Assembly: GCF_000300875.1 (NCBI RefSeq)
Contig: NZ_AMSG01000004.1
Coordinates: forward strand, 1-64,000
Direction of reading: 5' to 3'
Length of the DNA: 64,000 nucleotides
From: Galbibacter marinus
GTDB lineage: Bacteria; Bacteroidota; Bacteroidia; Flavobacteriales; Flavobacteriaceae
The notes under the pieces are model-generated. The model had not been told where the DNA came from, searched no databases, and saw nothing but the letters and a program-made list of their open reading frames with translations. The translations under genes were made by a program, and so were the position numbers. Shown here one piece after another: positions 34,245 to 44,249 of the stretch. Positions within the stretch are counted from its first letter, which is position 1, and each line of letters starts with the position of its first letter.

Positions 34245-34784
34245 TTAAAGAATTCTTCTAGCATGATCAAAAGCGTAATTCCAATAACCTTCACTTAGAA
34301 ATGAAACAAGAACGCCTCTTGATGTGGTGGAATGAATGAATTCAATATCACCTGCTCGGGTACTCACCACTAGTCCCACATGGTTGATTCTTTTTCTGTT
34401 TTTACTAGTGGTAAAGAATAAAAGGTCGCCTTTTTCAACTTCTTTTAGCTTAATTTTTTTGCCCTGTTTTGCCATTTGGGCAGATACTCTTTGCAGTGGT
34501 ATGCCATGCTCTTTAAAAGATACATAGATAAGTCCTGAACAATCCATTCCCTTTTTTGTGGTTCCTCCATATCGGTATGGAGTTCCATTATAGTTCATGG
34601 CTGTTTTTATAATGGCATTTGATTTTTTAGATTCTTTCCCAGACTTCTCTCTGCGATCTTCTTGATCAGATGTAGGTTGGGTGTTTTCACTCTTAGGTGT
34701 ATCTGCTGAAACCGATACAGTCCGTTGGTTGGATTTACATCCGATAAGGCTAATAAGAAGTATTGCGATAAATAAATTTCTCAT
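34245..34784 (-). CDS. NlpC/P60-family lipoprotein (cell-wall endopeptidase)
   Basis: The 179-residue protein has a lipoprotein signal (lipobox LIGC, Cys16), a Ser/Glu/Lys-rich linker (about 20-60) and an NlpC/P60 domain (about 62-179). The catalytic Cys is in KKGMDCSGLIYVSF (about residue 81), the His in KRINHVGLVVS (about 135) and the third polar residue in FIHSTTS (about 150). Such cysteine peptidases cut peptide stems of peptidoglycan. It lies 27 bases downstream of lpxB on the same strand. Confidence 0.9.
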   Translation of the reverse strand: MRNLFIAILLISLIGCKSNQRTVSVSADTPKSENTQPTSDQEDRREKSGKESKKSNAIIKTAMNYNGTPYRYGGTTKKGMDCSGLIYVSFKEHGIPLQRVSAQMAKQGKKIKLKEVEKGDLLFFTTSKNRKRINHVGLVVSTRAGDIEFIHSTTSRGVLVSFLSEGYWNYAFDHARRIL

Positions 34785-34811
34785 GTTGTTATTTTGGGCT
34801 TGGAGGGCAAA

Positions 34812-35924
34812 TTAAGAAATTTTATCATAAATCAGTTGGGCCGTCTTTAAACTTGCGCCATTTCCACCTAACTTTTGTTCAAGTTCAAAATAATCTAGGA
34901 ACATCTTCTTTCGAACTTCTTCACTGAGGATTTTTTCAAGTTCTAATTTGAGGTTTTTTGAATTAAATTCCGATTGTATAAGTTCCTTGACCACTTCCTT
35001 GTCCATTATTAAATTGACTAGAGAAATGTATTTCAAGGTAATAATACGTTTTGCAATTTGATAACTGATCCAGTTTCCTTTATAACACACGACCTCTGGT
35101 ACTTTGAATAGGGCAGTTTCTAAGGTCGCTGTTCCACTTGTAACAAGCGCTGCCTTTGAAACACTCAGTAATTCATAGGTTTTGCCACTGACAAATTGAA
35201 CATTACTTTTTTTGATAAATTGTGCATAGAACTGGTAGTCTTGACTTGGGGCTCCTGCGATTACAAATTGATACTGCTTAAAATCATCTACAATGCTTAG
35301 CATCACGCTTAACATATTGGAAATTTCTTGTTTTCTACTACCAGGAAGTAGGGCGATGATTTCACGTTGATCCAAGTTGTTTTCCAATCTAAACTGATCG
35401 GGAGTAATTTGCGGGGCGTAATGAATGGCATCCAATAGGGGGTGACCTACAAAGTGGACTGGAAACTTATGTTTTTCTTCGTAAAACTCCTTTTCAAAGG
35501 GAAGAATGACAAACATCTCATCGATGTCTCTTTTGATGGCTTCTATCCTTGATTCTCTTGAGGCCCATATTTGAGGGGATACATAATAAAAGGTTTTGTA
35601 TCCTAAAGGCTTTGCCCATTTGGCAATGCGTAAATTAAAACCGGAATAATCGATAAAGATCAGTACATCGGGTTGAAATTTTTCAATATCCTGCTTGCAA
35701 TATTTTATGTTTGAAAAGATCTTTCTCAAATTCAGGAGCACCTCGAAAAACCCCATAAAGGCTTGTTGTTTGTAATGGCGAACAAGTTCTACCCCTTGGT
35801 CCTTCATCAGATCTCCTCCCCATCCCCTAAAGTCAGCATTATCATCAACTGTTTTAAGTGCCTTAACTAAATTGGAGGCATGCAAGTCGCCTGATGCTTC
35901 TCCTGCAATGATATAGTACTTCAC
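34812..35924 (-). CDS. lpxB: Lipid-A-disaccharide synthase
   Basis: The 370-residue peripheral inner-membrane GT-B (family 19) glycosyltransferase joins lipid X to UDP-2,3-diacylglucosamine. Evidence: YYIIAGEASGDLHASNLVKAL at the start (the invariant GEASGD motif), the conserved FIDYSGFNLRIAKWAKPLG, KTFYYVSPQIWASRESR, FVGHPLLDAI, ALLPGSRKQEIS and TSGTATLETAL. The length is slightly shorter than the E. coli enzyme (382). It is in the surE-membrane protein-lpxB cluster with 17-base spacing. Confidence 0.96.
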   Translation of the reverse strand: MKYYIIAGEASGDLHASNLVKALKTVDDNADFRGWGGDLMKDQGVELVRHYKQQAFMGFFEVLLNLRKIFSNIKYCKQDIEKFQPDVLIFIDYSGFNLRIAKWAKPLGYKTFYYVSPQIWASRESRIEAIKRDIDEMFVILPFEKEFYEEKHKFPVHFVGHPLLDAIHYAPQITPDQFRLENNLDQREIIALLPGSRKQEISNMLSVMLSIVDDFKQYQFVIAGAPSQDYQFYAQFIKKSNVQFVSGKTYELLSVSKAALVTSGTATLETALFKVPEVVCYKGNWISYQIAKRIITLKYISLVNLIMDKEVVKELIQSEFNSKNLKLELEKILSEEVRKKMFLDYFELEQKLGGNGASLKTAQLIYDKIS

Positions 35925-35941
35925 GATCTTTTAATTTAAAT

Positions 35942-36226
35942 TCAAAATAACTTTAACAGCAAAATTATTATTGCCGTTAGAAATGTAGCAATTAACACCC
36001 CTTTTGCTCTATGGTCACGTTTTAACTTAATGAAACCAAAAAATGCAGCTAGATTTAAAAGCGCACCTAAGGCTAAGATACTTCCTATGTGACCTTGTTC
36101 TCTAGCGATTTGTAGGCTGGTAGCAATAGAAAGGTCTGAAAAAATTAAGATATAACCTAGTGTTCCAATGACGTTGGCTATAATTCCTACGATAAAGCCA
36201 ATGGTGATTTCTTTTCTAATGATCAA
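35942..36226 (-). CDS. Small membrane protein between surE and lpxB, unknown function
   Basis: The 94-residue protein has three hydrophobic helices (about residues 8-30, 46-66, 75-93) and a Lys/Arg-rich loop (KLKRDHRAKG). No family recognised. Its start overlaps the end of surE by 11 bases and it is 17 bases from lpxB, so it is co-transcribed and translationally coupled. The position between surE and lpxB is suggestive but says nothing specific about function. Confidence 0.8.
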   Translation of the reverse strand: MIIRKEITIGFIVGIIANVIGTLGYILIFSDLSIATSLQIAREQGHIGSILALGALLNLAAFFGFIKLKRDHRAKGVLIATFLTAIIILLLKLF

Positions 36227-36995
36227 ATTCCCAGGTGTTTAAATCTTGAATTGTGTGATGTGCTGTCAGGTCAAATTGCACTGGAACAACAGAGACATAG
36301 CCGTTTTCTAAAGCCCATTCATCGGTGTCTTCACCTTTGTCTTGGTTGACAAATTTTCCAGATAGCCAGTAATAATCTCTACCCATGGGGTTGGTTCTTT
36401 TGTCGACAGACTCTATCCAACGGGCTTTGGCTTGACGACAAATCTTGATGCCTTTAATTTCGTTTTTCTTTAGTTTGGGAAAGTTAACATTTAATACCAC
36501 TCCTTTTGGGATGCCGTTTTTAAGGGCATTTTCAGTAATGGTTTTAACGTAATCCTTCACCGCGTCAAAGTCAGCCTCCCAAGAATAGTCACATAGTGAA
36601 AACCCTATACCTGGGATCCCTTCAATTCCTGCTTCAACAGCAGCACTCATGGTTCCAGAGTAGATAACGTTAATCGAGGAGTTGGACCCGTGATTAATAC
36701 CACTGACGCAAATATCTGGTTTACGGTTGAGTATTTCATTGACTGCGAGTTTTACACAATCCACTGGCGTACCGCTACAACTGTATTCTAAATGAATGTC
36801 TTTTTCGTCTATGGTGATGGGACTGCAGTATAATGTTGAATTTAAAGTAATAGCATGTCCCATAGCACTTTGTGGGCTATCTGGTGCTACTACAATTACA
36901 TCTCCAAGTTGATTCATTACCTCTATGAGCGCTCGCAAACCAGGAGCGGTAATACCATCGTCATTGGTGACAAGGATTAAGGGTTTTTTTTCCAT
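36216..36995 (-). CDS. surE: 5'/3'-nucleotidase SurE
   Basis: The 259-residue enzyme removes phosphate from nucleoside 5'- and 3'-monophosphates. The metal site is in LILVTNDDGITAPGLRAL (Asp-Asp pair, about residues 10-11), VVAPDSPQSAMGHAI, and ICVSGINHGSNSS with the Asn and His. TVSGTMSAAVEAG follows in slightly changed form (YSGTMSAAVEAG). The length fits (about 250-260). It is the first gene of the surE-membrane protein-lpxB-NlpC cluster. Confidence 0.95.
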   Translation of the reverse strand: MEKKPLILVTNDDGITAPGLRALIEVMNQLGDVIVVAPDSPQSAMGHAITLNSTLYCSPITIDEKDIHLEYSCSGTPVDCVKLAVNEILNRKPDICVSGINHGSNSSINVIYSGTMSAAVEAGIEGIPGIGFSLCDYSWEADFDAVKDYVKTITENALKNGIPKGVVLNVNFPKLKKNEIKGIKICRQAKARWIESVDKRTNPMGRDYYWLSGKFVNQDKGEDTDEWALENGYVSVVPVQFDLTAHHTIQDLNTWEFDH

Positions 36996-37279
36996 TTTTA
37001 TACAAAATTGATATCGCTAAAATAATGAAATTAAAGTACAATGGAGGTACTTAGATGTTTAACAAAATATTAGTTGATATTTAGGTATTTGGCATAATAT
37101 TTTCTTTAATTTAGTCGTCCTTTTGCCATGATATCGCAAAAAAGGTAAATCATATGAAGGTAAGAATTACTTTAACACAAAAGTTTTTTCTTATATTGGA
37201 GGCATCACAGGGATAATGGTTTAGAGTGTGCCATTGAAAAAATGATGAGATAAGAATCTCTGTAAAAAAAAATTAATAA

Positions 37280-39475
37280 ATGAAAAGGAATTTAGTGTAT
37301 GTATTGGCCGTATTGCTTATATCGGCCGCATCGTGTAGTTTTACCAATAAGTCGTTTGACAATCCAGATAAGGACAAACTTCTCATAGATCTTATTACCT
37401 ATGTATTAGAAAACGGTCATTTTGATCCAAAGAATTTTAACGACGAATTTTCCCAACAGGTCTACGATAATTATATTGAGAGCCTAGATCCGTTGAAGCG
37501 TTACTTTCTACAATCCGATATTGATGAATTCAGTGCCTATCGCGAGGCTATTGACGATCAGATTAAAACCTCAGATATCAGCTTTTTTACCTTGACCTAT
37601 GAGCGGTTAATGCAGCGCATGGATGAGGCTTCGGTGATGTATAAAGATGTTTTGGAGACTCCATTTGATTATTCAAAGGATGATAGCATTGATGTAAATT
37701 ATGACAAGCTGGGTTATGCTAAAAACAAAGAAGAGTTGTGGGAGCGTTGGAGAAAACAACTAAAATTCTCCACTCTTGAACGATACGCCTCTGCACTGGA
37801 GAGTGCAGAAGACTCTATTGATAGTGATTTAGACCAAGAAGATAAGGCTGCTTTAAATGAAGAGGTTGAATTCCAAGAGGCAATCGATACTACTTATTTG
37901 CCAACTGATGATCCTGTGGCACTGGAGAAAAAAACCAGAGAGGCAACACTTAAAACTCTTGGAGAGTATTTTGAATTTATGGAAGACCTAGACCGTGAAG
38001 ATTGGTTTTCAGCGTATCTGAATGCTATTGTAGGTGGTTTTGATCCTCATACGGTGTATTTTGCACCAGAGGAAAAGGAGCGTTTTGATACCAGTATGTC
38101 TGGGAAGTTTGAAGGAATTGGGGCAAGGCTTCAGAAAAAAAGTGACCATATTAAAATTGTTGAAATTATCTCAGGAGGACCTGCTTGGCGCGGTGATGAC
38201 CTAGAGGTAGGGGATGAGATTGTTAAAGTTGGTCAGGAAGGTGAAATCCCAGTGAGTATTGTTGGAATGCGATTGGAGGATGCGGTAAAACTCATTAAAG
38301 GTCCAAAAGGAACCAAAGTACTACTTACCGTAAAACGCGTTGACGGATCCATTGAAGAGATTCCAATTGTACGTGATGTGGTTGAATTGGAAGAGTCTTA
38401 TGCGAAGTCTTCTATTGTTAAAAAGAATGATCGCATCTTTGGAGTTATTAATTTGCCTAAGTTCTATATTGACTTTGAAGATTATAACGGAAGGAATGCA
38501 TATTCTGATGTAGCTAAAGAGGTAGAGAGAATGAAGGAAGCTGGTGTAGAAGGTCTAGTGTTGGATTTAAGAAACAACGGCGGTGGATCACTAAAAACAG
38601 TGGTTGATATGGCAGGACTTTTTATTAAAGAAGGGCCTATAGTACAAGTCAAATCTACTGGAAAGAAAAAGGAAATATTATCCGATAAGGATGATCGTAT
38701 ACAATGGGAAGGTCCACTAGTGATTCTGGTGAACGAATTATCAGCATCTGCCTCTGAGATTTTAGCAGCTGCAATGCAAGACTATAAAAGAGCGATTGTC
38801 CTTGGGAGTAAGCAAACCTATGGTAAGGGTACTGTTCAAAATATCATTAATCTAAATCAGTTCTTAAGAGGAAGTAATGAGTTTGGTGATGTTGGAGCGC
38901 TGAAAGTAACCACTCAGAAGTTCTATCGTATTAGTGGAGAATCAACACAATTAGAAGGCGTGAAGAGTGATGTGATTGTTCCAGATAAGTATAGTTATAC
39001 TGATATAGGTGAAAAAGATCAAGATAATCCACTACCCTGGGATAAGATTGAGGCTGCGCCTCATAAGCCATGGAGCGGTTATATTGACTATGATCTTACC
39101 ATTGAGAGAAGTAAAGAGCGCATGGCTCAAAATCCACAGCTTCAGTTGATCGATCAAAATGCACGATGGATCAAAGAGCAGCAGCAGGAAAAAGTATATT
39201 CGCTGAATCTAAATGATTATAAGCTGGAAGCTGAGCAAGATAAAGAAGTCATGAAACGCTTTAGAGATATTTCTGAGTATGAAACTAATCTGAGCTTTAC
39301 CTCGCTTGGTTACGAGAAGGAATTAATGGCCAGTGACACCATTTTAAAGGCAAAAAGAGAGCGTTGGCATGCTAATTTATCCAAAGATGTATATATTGAA
39401 GAAGCGATTCATGTGTTAGAGGATTTAAAGGTAAGTACTATGAAAAGTGGAAAGGTCGCTCGAATAAGAGATTAA
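37280..39475 (+). CDS. prc: Carboxy-terminal (tail-specific) processing protease
   Basis: The 731-residue envelope serine protease belongs to family S41A. The signal ends in a lipobox-like SAASC (about residue 19). A helical N-terminal domain (about 20-240) precedes a PDZ domain (about 265-350, FEGIGARLQKKSDHIKIVEIISGGPAW). The S41 domain follows, with the GLVLDLRNNGGG segment, the catalytic Ser in ELSASASEILAAAMQDY (about residue 489) and Lys in GSKQTYGKGTVQ (about 511). A C-terminal helical extension (about 600-731) matches the E. coli Prc type. It trims or degrades proteins from the C-terminus in the periplasm. Confidence 0.93.
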   Translation: MKRNLVYVLAVLLISAASCSFTNKSFDNPDKDKLLIDLITYVLENGHFDPKNFNDEFSQQVYDNYIESLDPLKRYFLQSDIDEFSAYREAIDDQIKTSDISFFTLTYERLMQRMDEASVMYKDVLETPFDYSKDDSIDVNYDKLGYAKNKEELWERWRKQLKFSTLERYASALESAEDSIDSDLDQEDKAALNEEVEFQEAIDTTYLPTDDPVALEKKTREATLKTLGEYFEFMEDLDREDWFSAYLNAIVGGFDPHTVYFAPEEKERFDTSMSGKFEGIGARLQKKSDHIKIVEIISGGPAWRGDDLEVGDEIVKVGQEGEIPVSIVGMRLEDAVKLIKGPKGTKVLLTVKRVDGSIEEIPIVRDVVELEESYAKSSIVKKNDRIFGVINLPKFYIDFEDYNGRNAYSDVAKEVERMKEAGVEGLVLDLRNNGGGSLKTVVDMAGLFIKEGPIVQVKSTGKKKEILSDKDDRIQWEGPLVILVNELSASASEILAAAMQDYKRAIVLGSKQTYGKGTVQNIINLNQFLRGSNEFGDVGALKVTTQKFYRISGESTQLEGVKSDVIVPDKYSYTDIGEKDQDNPLPWDKIEAAPHKPWSGYIDYDLTIERSKERMAQNPQLQLIDQNARWIKEQQQEKVYSLNLNDYKLEAEQDKEVMKRFRDISEYETNLSFTSLGYEKELMASDTILKAKRERWHANLSKDVYIEEAIHVLEDLKVSTMKSGKVARIRD

Positions 39476-39502
39476 CAATTTTTAAAATATACAAAAGAGA
39501 AG

Positions 39503-39537
39503 GGCCGTTTAGTTTTAACAATTAAGCGGTCTTTTTT
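39503..39537 (+). terminator. Terminator after the tail-specific protease gene
   Basis: A 12-bp stem GGCCGTTTAGTT / AATTAAGCGGTC (39503-39514, 39520-39531; three G-T pairs) with loop TTAAC is followed by six T residues. Confidence 0.88.
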
Positions 39538-39703
39538 GTTTTAATTATAATTCCAAGCTGTTAGATAGCCTATAAAACTTTAAAGGACTAAGGAATGTTT
39601 CGCAATTATCTTTTTGCGTTATAAGATTGTTTATACATTATGGATTACTGTCTTGTAATGTGACTGAAAATAATCGCTCTTATTTCCCTTTAGTTTTTGG
39701 GTC

Positions 39704-40981
39704 TTACCATTCGTTGATACGGTTGGCATCGAGTTTTAAAAATATAAACAAGAGCATGGTAAATCCTAGAAGACCAGAGCCTCCATAACTAAAGAAAGGC
39801 AATGGTATTCCAATTGTGGGTAACAGCCCAATTACCATTCCTATATTGATTGCAAAATGAAAGAATAGAATCGATGCAACGGAGTAGCCATAAATCCTGC
39901 TAAAGGATGATTTCTGTCGCTCTGCAAGAAAGATTACTCGAAGTACCAAAGCTGCGAATAGAAGCACAACAAGACCACTGCCCATAAACCCCCATTCTTC
40001 TCCCACGGTACTAAATATATAATCGGTGTGTTGTTCTGGCACAAAATTTCCTTTGGTACGGGTCCCCTCTAAAAAACCTTTTCCACTAAATCCTCCAGAG
40101 CCTATAGCTGATTCTGACTGATAGGTGTTATAACCTATTGTCTTTCGAATATGATCCAACTCTGCTGGGTTGTGTTCTAAGCGTAGCCATAAGCTGAAAC
40201 GATCTCGGTGACGTTGTTCAAATACATGATCATAGATAAAGGATACCGAATAAGAAACCGCAATAGTGACTATAGTTATTGTGACAAGTCTAAAAACTGA
40301 AATTTTTCTTTTTCTTCGCTTTGTAATAAAATACCATAAGATAAGGATTACTATGGTTATTAAGCTCACCCATAGGGTTCCTATTAACAAGGTAGATATA
40401 AAGACAATGGCTCCAAATACTCCGACAAGCAAATAGTTGGCCGATAGTCCTTCTCTGTAGAGTACAAAGAAAAAAGCCAGGTATACAAGTGCACTACCTG
40501 GGTCAGGCTGAGGAATAATCAGTAGGGCAGGCAAGCATATAATTGCAAAAGCCTTTAAAAGGTCTTTAAAGTTGTTGAGGTCCGTTTGAATATCACTGAC
40601 AAAATTAGCCAAGGCAAGAGCCGTAGCTGCTTTTGCAAATTCAGAAGGCTGTAAGGTCATACCTCCGATGGCATACCAGGAAGTGGCCCCGTTAATGTTC
40701 TTACCAAATAGAAAAAGGCCAGCTAGAGATAGTATGGTCGCTAGATAGATCACACTAGAGAAACGTTCATAAAATTTGGTTTCAATAGCCAGGGTAATAA
40801 TAATGGTCAAGAAACTAACTATGATAAACATTAGTTGTTTACCGTGGAAGGTGTCAAGGTTCATGAGTCCTTGATGGTCGGAAGAATAGGTAGTTGAATA
40901 GATGTTTATCCAACCTATAAACACCAGACAAGCATATAGCAAAATGCTAAACCAGTCAATTGATTTAATAAAATTATTCAT
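39704..40981 (-). CDS. rodA: Rod-shape-determining SEDS glycosyltransferase RodA
   Basis: The 425-residue polytopic membrane protein (about 10 helices) polymerises lipid II into glycan strands during elongation. SEDS motifs include the LQPSEFAKAATALALANF block, PQPDPGSALVYLAFFFVL, the extracytoplasmic NFVPEQHTDYIFSTVGEEWGF and GIPLPFFSYGGSGLLG near the end. Its start overlaps the PBP2 gene by 8 bases. It is the last gene of the mreBCD-pbp2-rodA operon. Confidence 0.96.
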   Translation of the reverse strand: MNNFIKSIDWFSILLYACLVFIGWINIYSTTYSSDHQGLMNLDTFHGKQLMFIIVSFLTIIITLAIETKFYERFSSVIYLATILSLAGLFLFGKNINGATSWYAIGGMTLQPSEFAKAATALALANFVSDIQTDLNNFKDLLKAFAIICLPALLIIPQPDPGSALVYLAFFFVLYREGLSANYLLVGVFGAIVFISTLLIGTLWVSLITIVILILWYFITKRRKRKISVFRLVTITIVTIAVSYSVSFIYDHVFEQRHRDRFSLWLRLEHNPAELDHIRKTIGYNTYQSESAIGSGGFSGKGFLEGTRTKGNFVPEQHTDYIFSTVGEEWGFMGSGLVVLLFAALVLRVIFLAERQKSSFSRIYGYSVASILFFHFAINIGMVIGLLPTIGIPLPFFSYGGSGLLGFTMLLFIFLKLDANRINEW

Positions 40982-42920
40982 CGGTTGTTGGGGTGTTTAT
41001 AGCCTTGCTTTGAGGTATTTCTTCTTCCTTTGGTTTAGGCCATTCGTTGTAGGTTTTACCATCGTTTATATAAAATGATTCTCCACCTAGTGGTTTTTCG
41101 TATTCGTCGATTAAACTACCCTGAAGTACATAGGCCTCTAAATCGGTACGACTAACAGTGCCGTTTATGTACTTATCTATCATTAAACCAGATATTCTAC
41201 CAGCCCATCGGCTTCCCCAATAACCGTTTTCAACAAATACTGCAATGGCAATTTTTGGATTATCCACAGGGGCGAAGGCCACAAAAATTGAGTGGTCGGT
41301 CAATTGAACTCGTTTGCCTTCTATTCTAGTGAAGTTTTCAGCGGTACCCGTTTTTCCTGCTATTTCGATTCCTGGGATCTTTAAGAATCTCGCTGTTCCT
41401 TTTTCATAAACATCATGCATTCCTTGAACAACGGGTTCAAAATTCTCAGGGTCTATGGAAGTATGCTTTTCTATAATGAAATCGTGCGCAATGGTATCGT
41501 TTTCAATTTTCTTTATTATATGAGGCGTATAGTACGATCCTCTGTTTGCAATTATAGCTGTTAGATTGGCCAGCTGAATCGGTGTGGTGAGAATTTCTCC
41601 TTGGCCGATGGAGTTTGAAATGGTGTTGGTGGCAAACCATCTGTTTTCTCCGTAAATACTGTTGTAGGTAGTGGCGCTTGGAACGCGTCCCGCTTTCCCA
41701 ATTGGCAGGTCATAGCCTAAGAAGTCGCCCAAACCAAAACTCTTTACGTGTTCATTCCACGCATTGAGTCCTTCTTCAGCACTTGGATACTTTTCAATTA
41801 TTTTTCGATAAGTCGACGCAAAATACGTGTTACATGATCTGTATATCCCACGATTCATGTCGTTTATACTACCATAACTACAATGGCAACGCATAAATGC
41901 GCCACGTCCGTAGTGATAACCCCCATTACAAACCACCGTGGAATTTTCGTCGATTACCCCTTCCTGTAGACCGATTAGGGCATTGACAGCCTTAAAAGGA
42001 GAGCCTGGAGGGTACATTGCAATAAGACCTCTGTCGTATAAAGGTTTTGCAATGGAGTCGTAATAAAGTTGTGTATAGTTCTTTGATCGCTCACGTCCTA
42101 CAAGCAGAGCTGGGTCATAGGAGGGTGCCGTGACTAGAGTTAGAATCTGACCCGTAGAGGGTTCAATTGCTACGATACCACCTCGCTTATTTTGCATTAA
42201 TTTCTCCCCGTAGGCTTGAAGGTCAATATCAAGTGTTAGCTGGATGTCTTTTCCTGGTACTGGTAGGGTATCGTAAATGCCACCTTTATAGGAGCCGATT
42301 ACCCTATTAAAACGGTCTTTCTGAATAAACTTTACGCCCTTTCGACCTCTTAGTGTTTCTTCATATTGTTTTTCAACACCTTGTCGACCGATAAGTTCTC
42401 CTGATTGGTAATAGGTGTTGTTTTTAAGATCCCGCTCGTTCACCTCACTAATATACCCTAGAACATTTGCCCCGACATGGGTGATATAATGTCTAAGGGA
42501 CCGCTTTTGAATATAAAAACCTTCGTACTTTCTCATTTTCTCCTGAAGTACGGCATATTCCTTTTTGGATAATTGTTGTACAAAAACCGAAGGGAGTCGG
42601 GGAGAGTAGTTATTAGCTTTTCTGAATTTTTTATCGAAATCCTCTGTAGTAATATTTAATAAGGTGCAGAATTCTAAGGTATCTAATGGCTTTACTTCCC
42701 TTGGAATGACCATTACATCATAAGAGGGCTGATTGTCTACTAGTAATTTGCCATTTCTATCGTAGATATGGCCTCGTTCAGGATAATCGTAAACAGCCTT
42801 AATAGCAGTATCATCCAATGGGTTTTGACTACTATTATCTATTAATTGCAGATAGGTTAACCTGCCCAAATAAACAAATGTAGTTAGGATAATAATAAAT
42901 GCTAAAAGTAATTTTCTCAT
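40974..42920 (-). CDS. mrdA: Penicillin-binding protein 2 (elongasome transpeptidase)
   Basis: The 648-residue class B PBP has a single N-terminal membrane helix (about residues 1-22), a dimerisation domain, and the transpeptidase. The transpeptidase shows SxxK in PPGSPFKAVNAL (about residue 305), SxN in YRSCNTYFAS and KTG in IAGKTGTAENF. It crosslinks glycan strands made by RodA. The start overlaps mreD by 4 bases. The C-terminal about 60 residues are a hydrophilic tail. Confidence 0.96.
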   Translation of the reverse strand: MRKLLLAFIIILTTFVYLGRLTYLQLIDNSSQNPLDDTAIKAVYDYPERGHIYDRNGKLLVDNQPSYDVMVIPREVKPLDTLEFCTLLNITTEDFDKKFRKANNYSPRLPSVFVQQLSKKEYAVLQEKMRKYEGFYIQKRSLRHYITHVGANVLGYISEVNERDLKNNTYYQSGELIGRQGVEKQYEETLRGRKGVKFIQKDRFNRVIGSYKGGIYDTLPVPGKDIQLTLDIDLQAYGEKLMQNKRGGIVAIEPSTGQILTLVTAPSYDPALLVGRERSKNYTQLYYDSIAKPLYDRGLIAMYPPGSPFKAVNALIGLQEGVIDENSTVVCNGGYHYGRGAFMRCHCSYGSINDMNRGIYRSCNTYFASTYRKIIEKYPSAEEGLNAWNEHVKSFGLGDFLGYDLPIGKAGRVPSATTYNSIYGENRWFATNTISNSIGQGEILTTPIQLANLTAIIANRGSYYTPHIIKKIENDTIAHDFIIEKHTSIDPENFEPVVQGMHDVYEKGTARFLKIPGIEIAGKTGTAENFTRIEGKRVQLTDHSIFVAFAPVDNPKIAIAVFVENGYWGSRWAGRISGLMIDKYINGTVSRTDLEAYVLQGSLIDEYEKPLGGESFYINDGKTYNEWPKPKEEEIPQSKAINTPTTDE

Positions 42921-43426
42921 GAACTCCTCCTGCTAAATAATGAGATGAAAATTAAACACAAAAGTAGGGTGAATATTGCAGAAAACACCGTTTTTTTCAA
43001 GATCAATACAATATGTGCAAAACTAAAAATCTCTAAAGAGAAAAGGATCAGATGATGTGTTAAAATTAGGATAAGAAGGAAGTTAATACGCTGCCCGAAA
43101 TGCGTCTTTTCAATTTTGATGTTATAATAGTCATAACTCAGGCCAAAAACAAAGCGCATCATCATGGGTCTTAAGTACCCTATTACAAGACATGCTGCTG
43201 CGTGAACCCCTCCAGAATCGCTAAAGATATCAATACAAAACCCTAGAATGAAGCAGCATAAGATAAAAAAGATCCTGTTGTCCTTGTTATAAGGGAAAAA
43301 AACAATAAACAGAATGTAGATATATGGATTGATATATCCCAAAAAGTTAATGTGGTTAAATAGTACTACTTGGAAAAGCACCAAAACCAAAAAATTGACT
43401 GTATTTATAAAGACAGTTTTATTCAT
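42917..43426 (-). CDS. mreD: Rod shape-determining membrane protein MreD
   Basis: The 169-residue protein has about five hydrophobic helices and a small basic tail (SLFSRRSS). Identification rests on its position between mreC and the PBP2 gene, its size and its hydropathy; MreD sequences diverge strongly. Features such as NPYIYILFIVFFPYN and FCIDIFSDSGGVHAAACL fit. It overlaps mreC by 8 bases and the PBP2 gene by 4. Confidence 0.88.
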   Translation of the reverse strand: MNKTVFINTVNFLVLVLFQVVLFNHINFLGYINPYIYILFIVFFPYNKDNRIFFILCCFILGFCIDIFSDSGGVHAAACLVIGYLRPMMMRFVFGLSYDYYNIKIEKTHFGQRINFLLILILTHHLILFSLEIFSFAHIVLILKKTVFSAIFTLLLCLIFISLFSRRSS

Positions 43427-44240
43427 CGAGGCTGTTTTCCAATTCTAAAATTTCTTTTCTATTCAGGTTTTCTAATATATAGACTTGGTCTAAGGTGGTC
43501 ATGTCATTAAATAAGTCCACATCGATAAGATAGTAATTCTCTGAGACATCTAATGAAAAGTCTTTTATGGTCCCAATGAGTATTCCTTTTGGAAATATAC
43601 TGGACATCCCTCCAGTTATGATGGTGTCTCCTTTTTTAATCGGAGCCGAACGTAGTACATCGACTAGTTGAACCACATTGAAATCATCTCCATTCCATTT
43701 TAAGGATCCGAAATTATTGGTGTTTTTTATAGCAGCGTTTATTTCGGAGTACGTGTTGAGTACCGATTGAATGTTGGCATAGCCAGAAGAGGTGTTCTCG
43801 ATAATACCAACGATTCCTTTACTGGTTATAACGCCCATATCCTGTGCGATACTATCCGAGCTTCCTTTATCAACTAAAAGATAATTGTTTAATTTGTTGT
43901 AGCTGTTCTTTATAATGGAGGCAGGACGAACTTTAAATTTTCTATCCAGAGAATCAGAATCCTTAAGACTATCCTTAATAGGAATGCCGCTATTTAAGAG
44001 CAATTTTCTTAAATAGCTGTTCTCCTGTATTAATTGTTGATTGTATTGTTTGAGATACAGGTAATCACCTATGTTGTTGGAAGTGTTATATATACCTCCT
44101 GAAACCCAATTCGCGGAATTTACAAACTTTGTATTGTGATAGGAGTGTGACTGAATTACAAGAAAAAGTGAGAAGCAAAAAAGCACAAAAAATGTAATAA
44201 AGGTTTTATGCCTTATTAAAAAATTGACTATTTGTTGCAT
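43419..44240 (-). CDS. mreC: Rod shape-determining protein MreC
   Basis: The 273-residue protein has an N-terminal membrane helix (about 12-30), a coiled coil (about 62-85, the QLIQENSYLRKLL region) and the periplasmic beta domain. That domain shows NYLLVDKGSSDSIAQDMGVITSKGIVGIIENTSSGYANIQSVLN and DTIITGGMSSIFPKGILIGTI. It links MreB to PBP2/RodA. It lies 9 bases after mreB. Confidence 0.95.
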   Translation of the reverse strand: MQQIVNFLIRHKTFITFFVLFCFSLFLVIQSHSYHNTKFVNSANWVSGGIYNTSNNIGDYLYLKQYNQQLIQENSYLRKLLLNSGIPIKDSLKDSDSLDRKFKVRPASIIKNSYNKLNNYLLVDKGSSDSIAQDMGVITSKGIVGIIENTSSGYANIQSVLNTYSEINAAIKNTNNFGSLKWNGDDFNVVQLVDVLRSAPIKKGDTIITGGMSSIFPKGILIGTIKDFSLDVSENYYLIDVDLFNDMTTLDQVYILENLNRKEILELENSLDE

Positions 44241-44249
44241 TCACTTGTT

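Noticed and set aside
39590-39640. Small inverted repeat CGCAA/TTGCG between the protease and rodA
   Set aside because: A 5-bp stem with a loop of about 8 bases and no T tract; expected by chance in AT-rich DNA.
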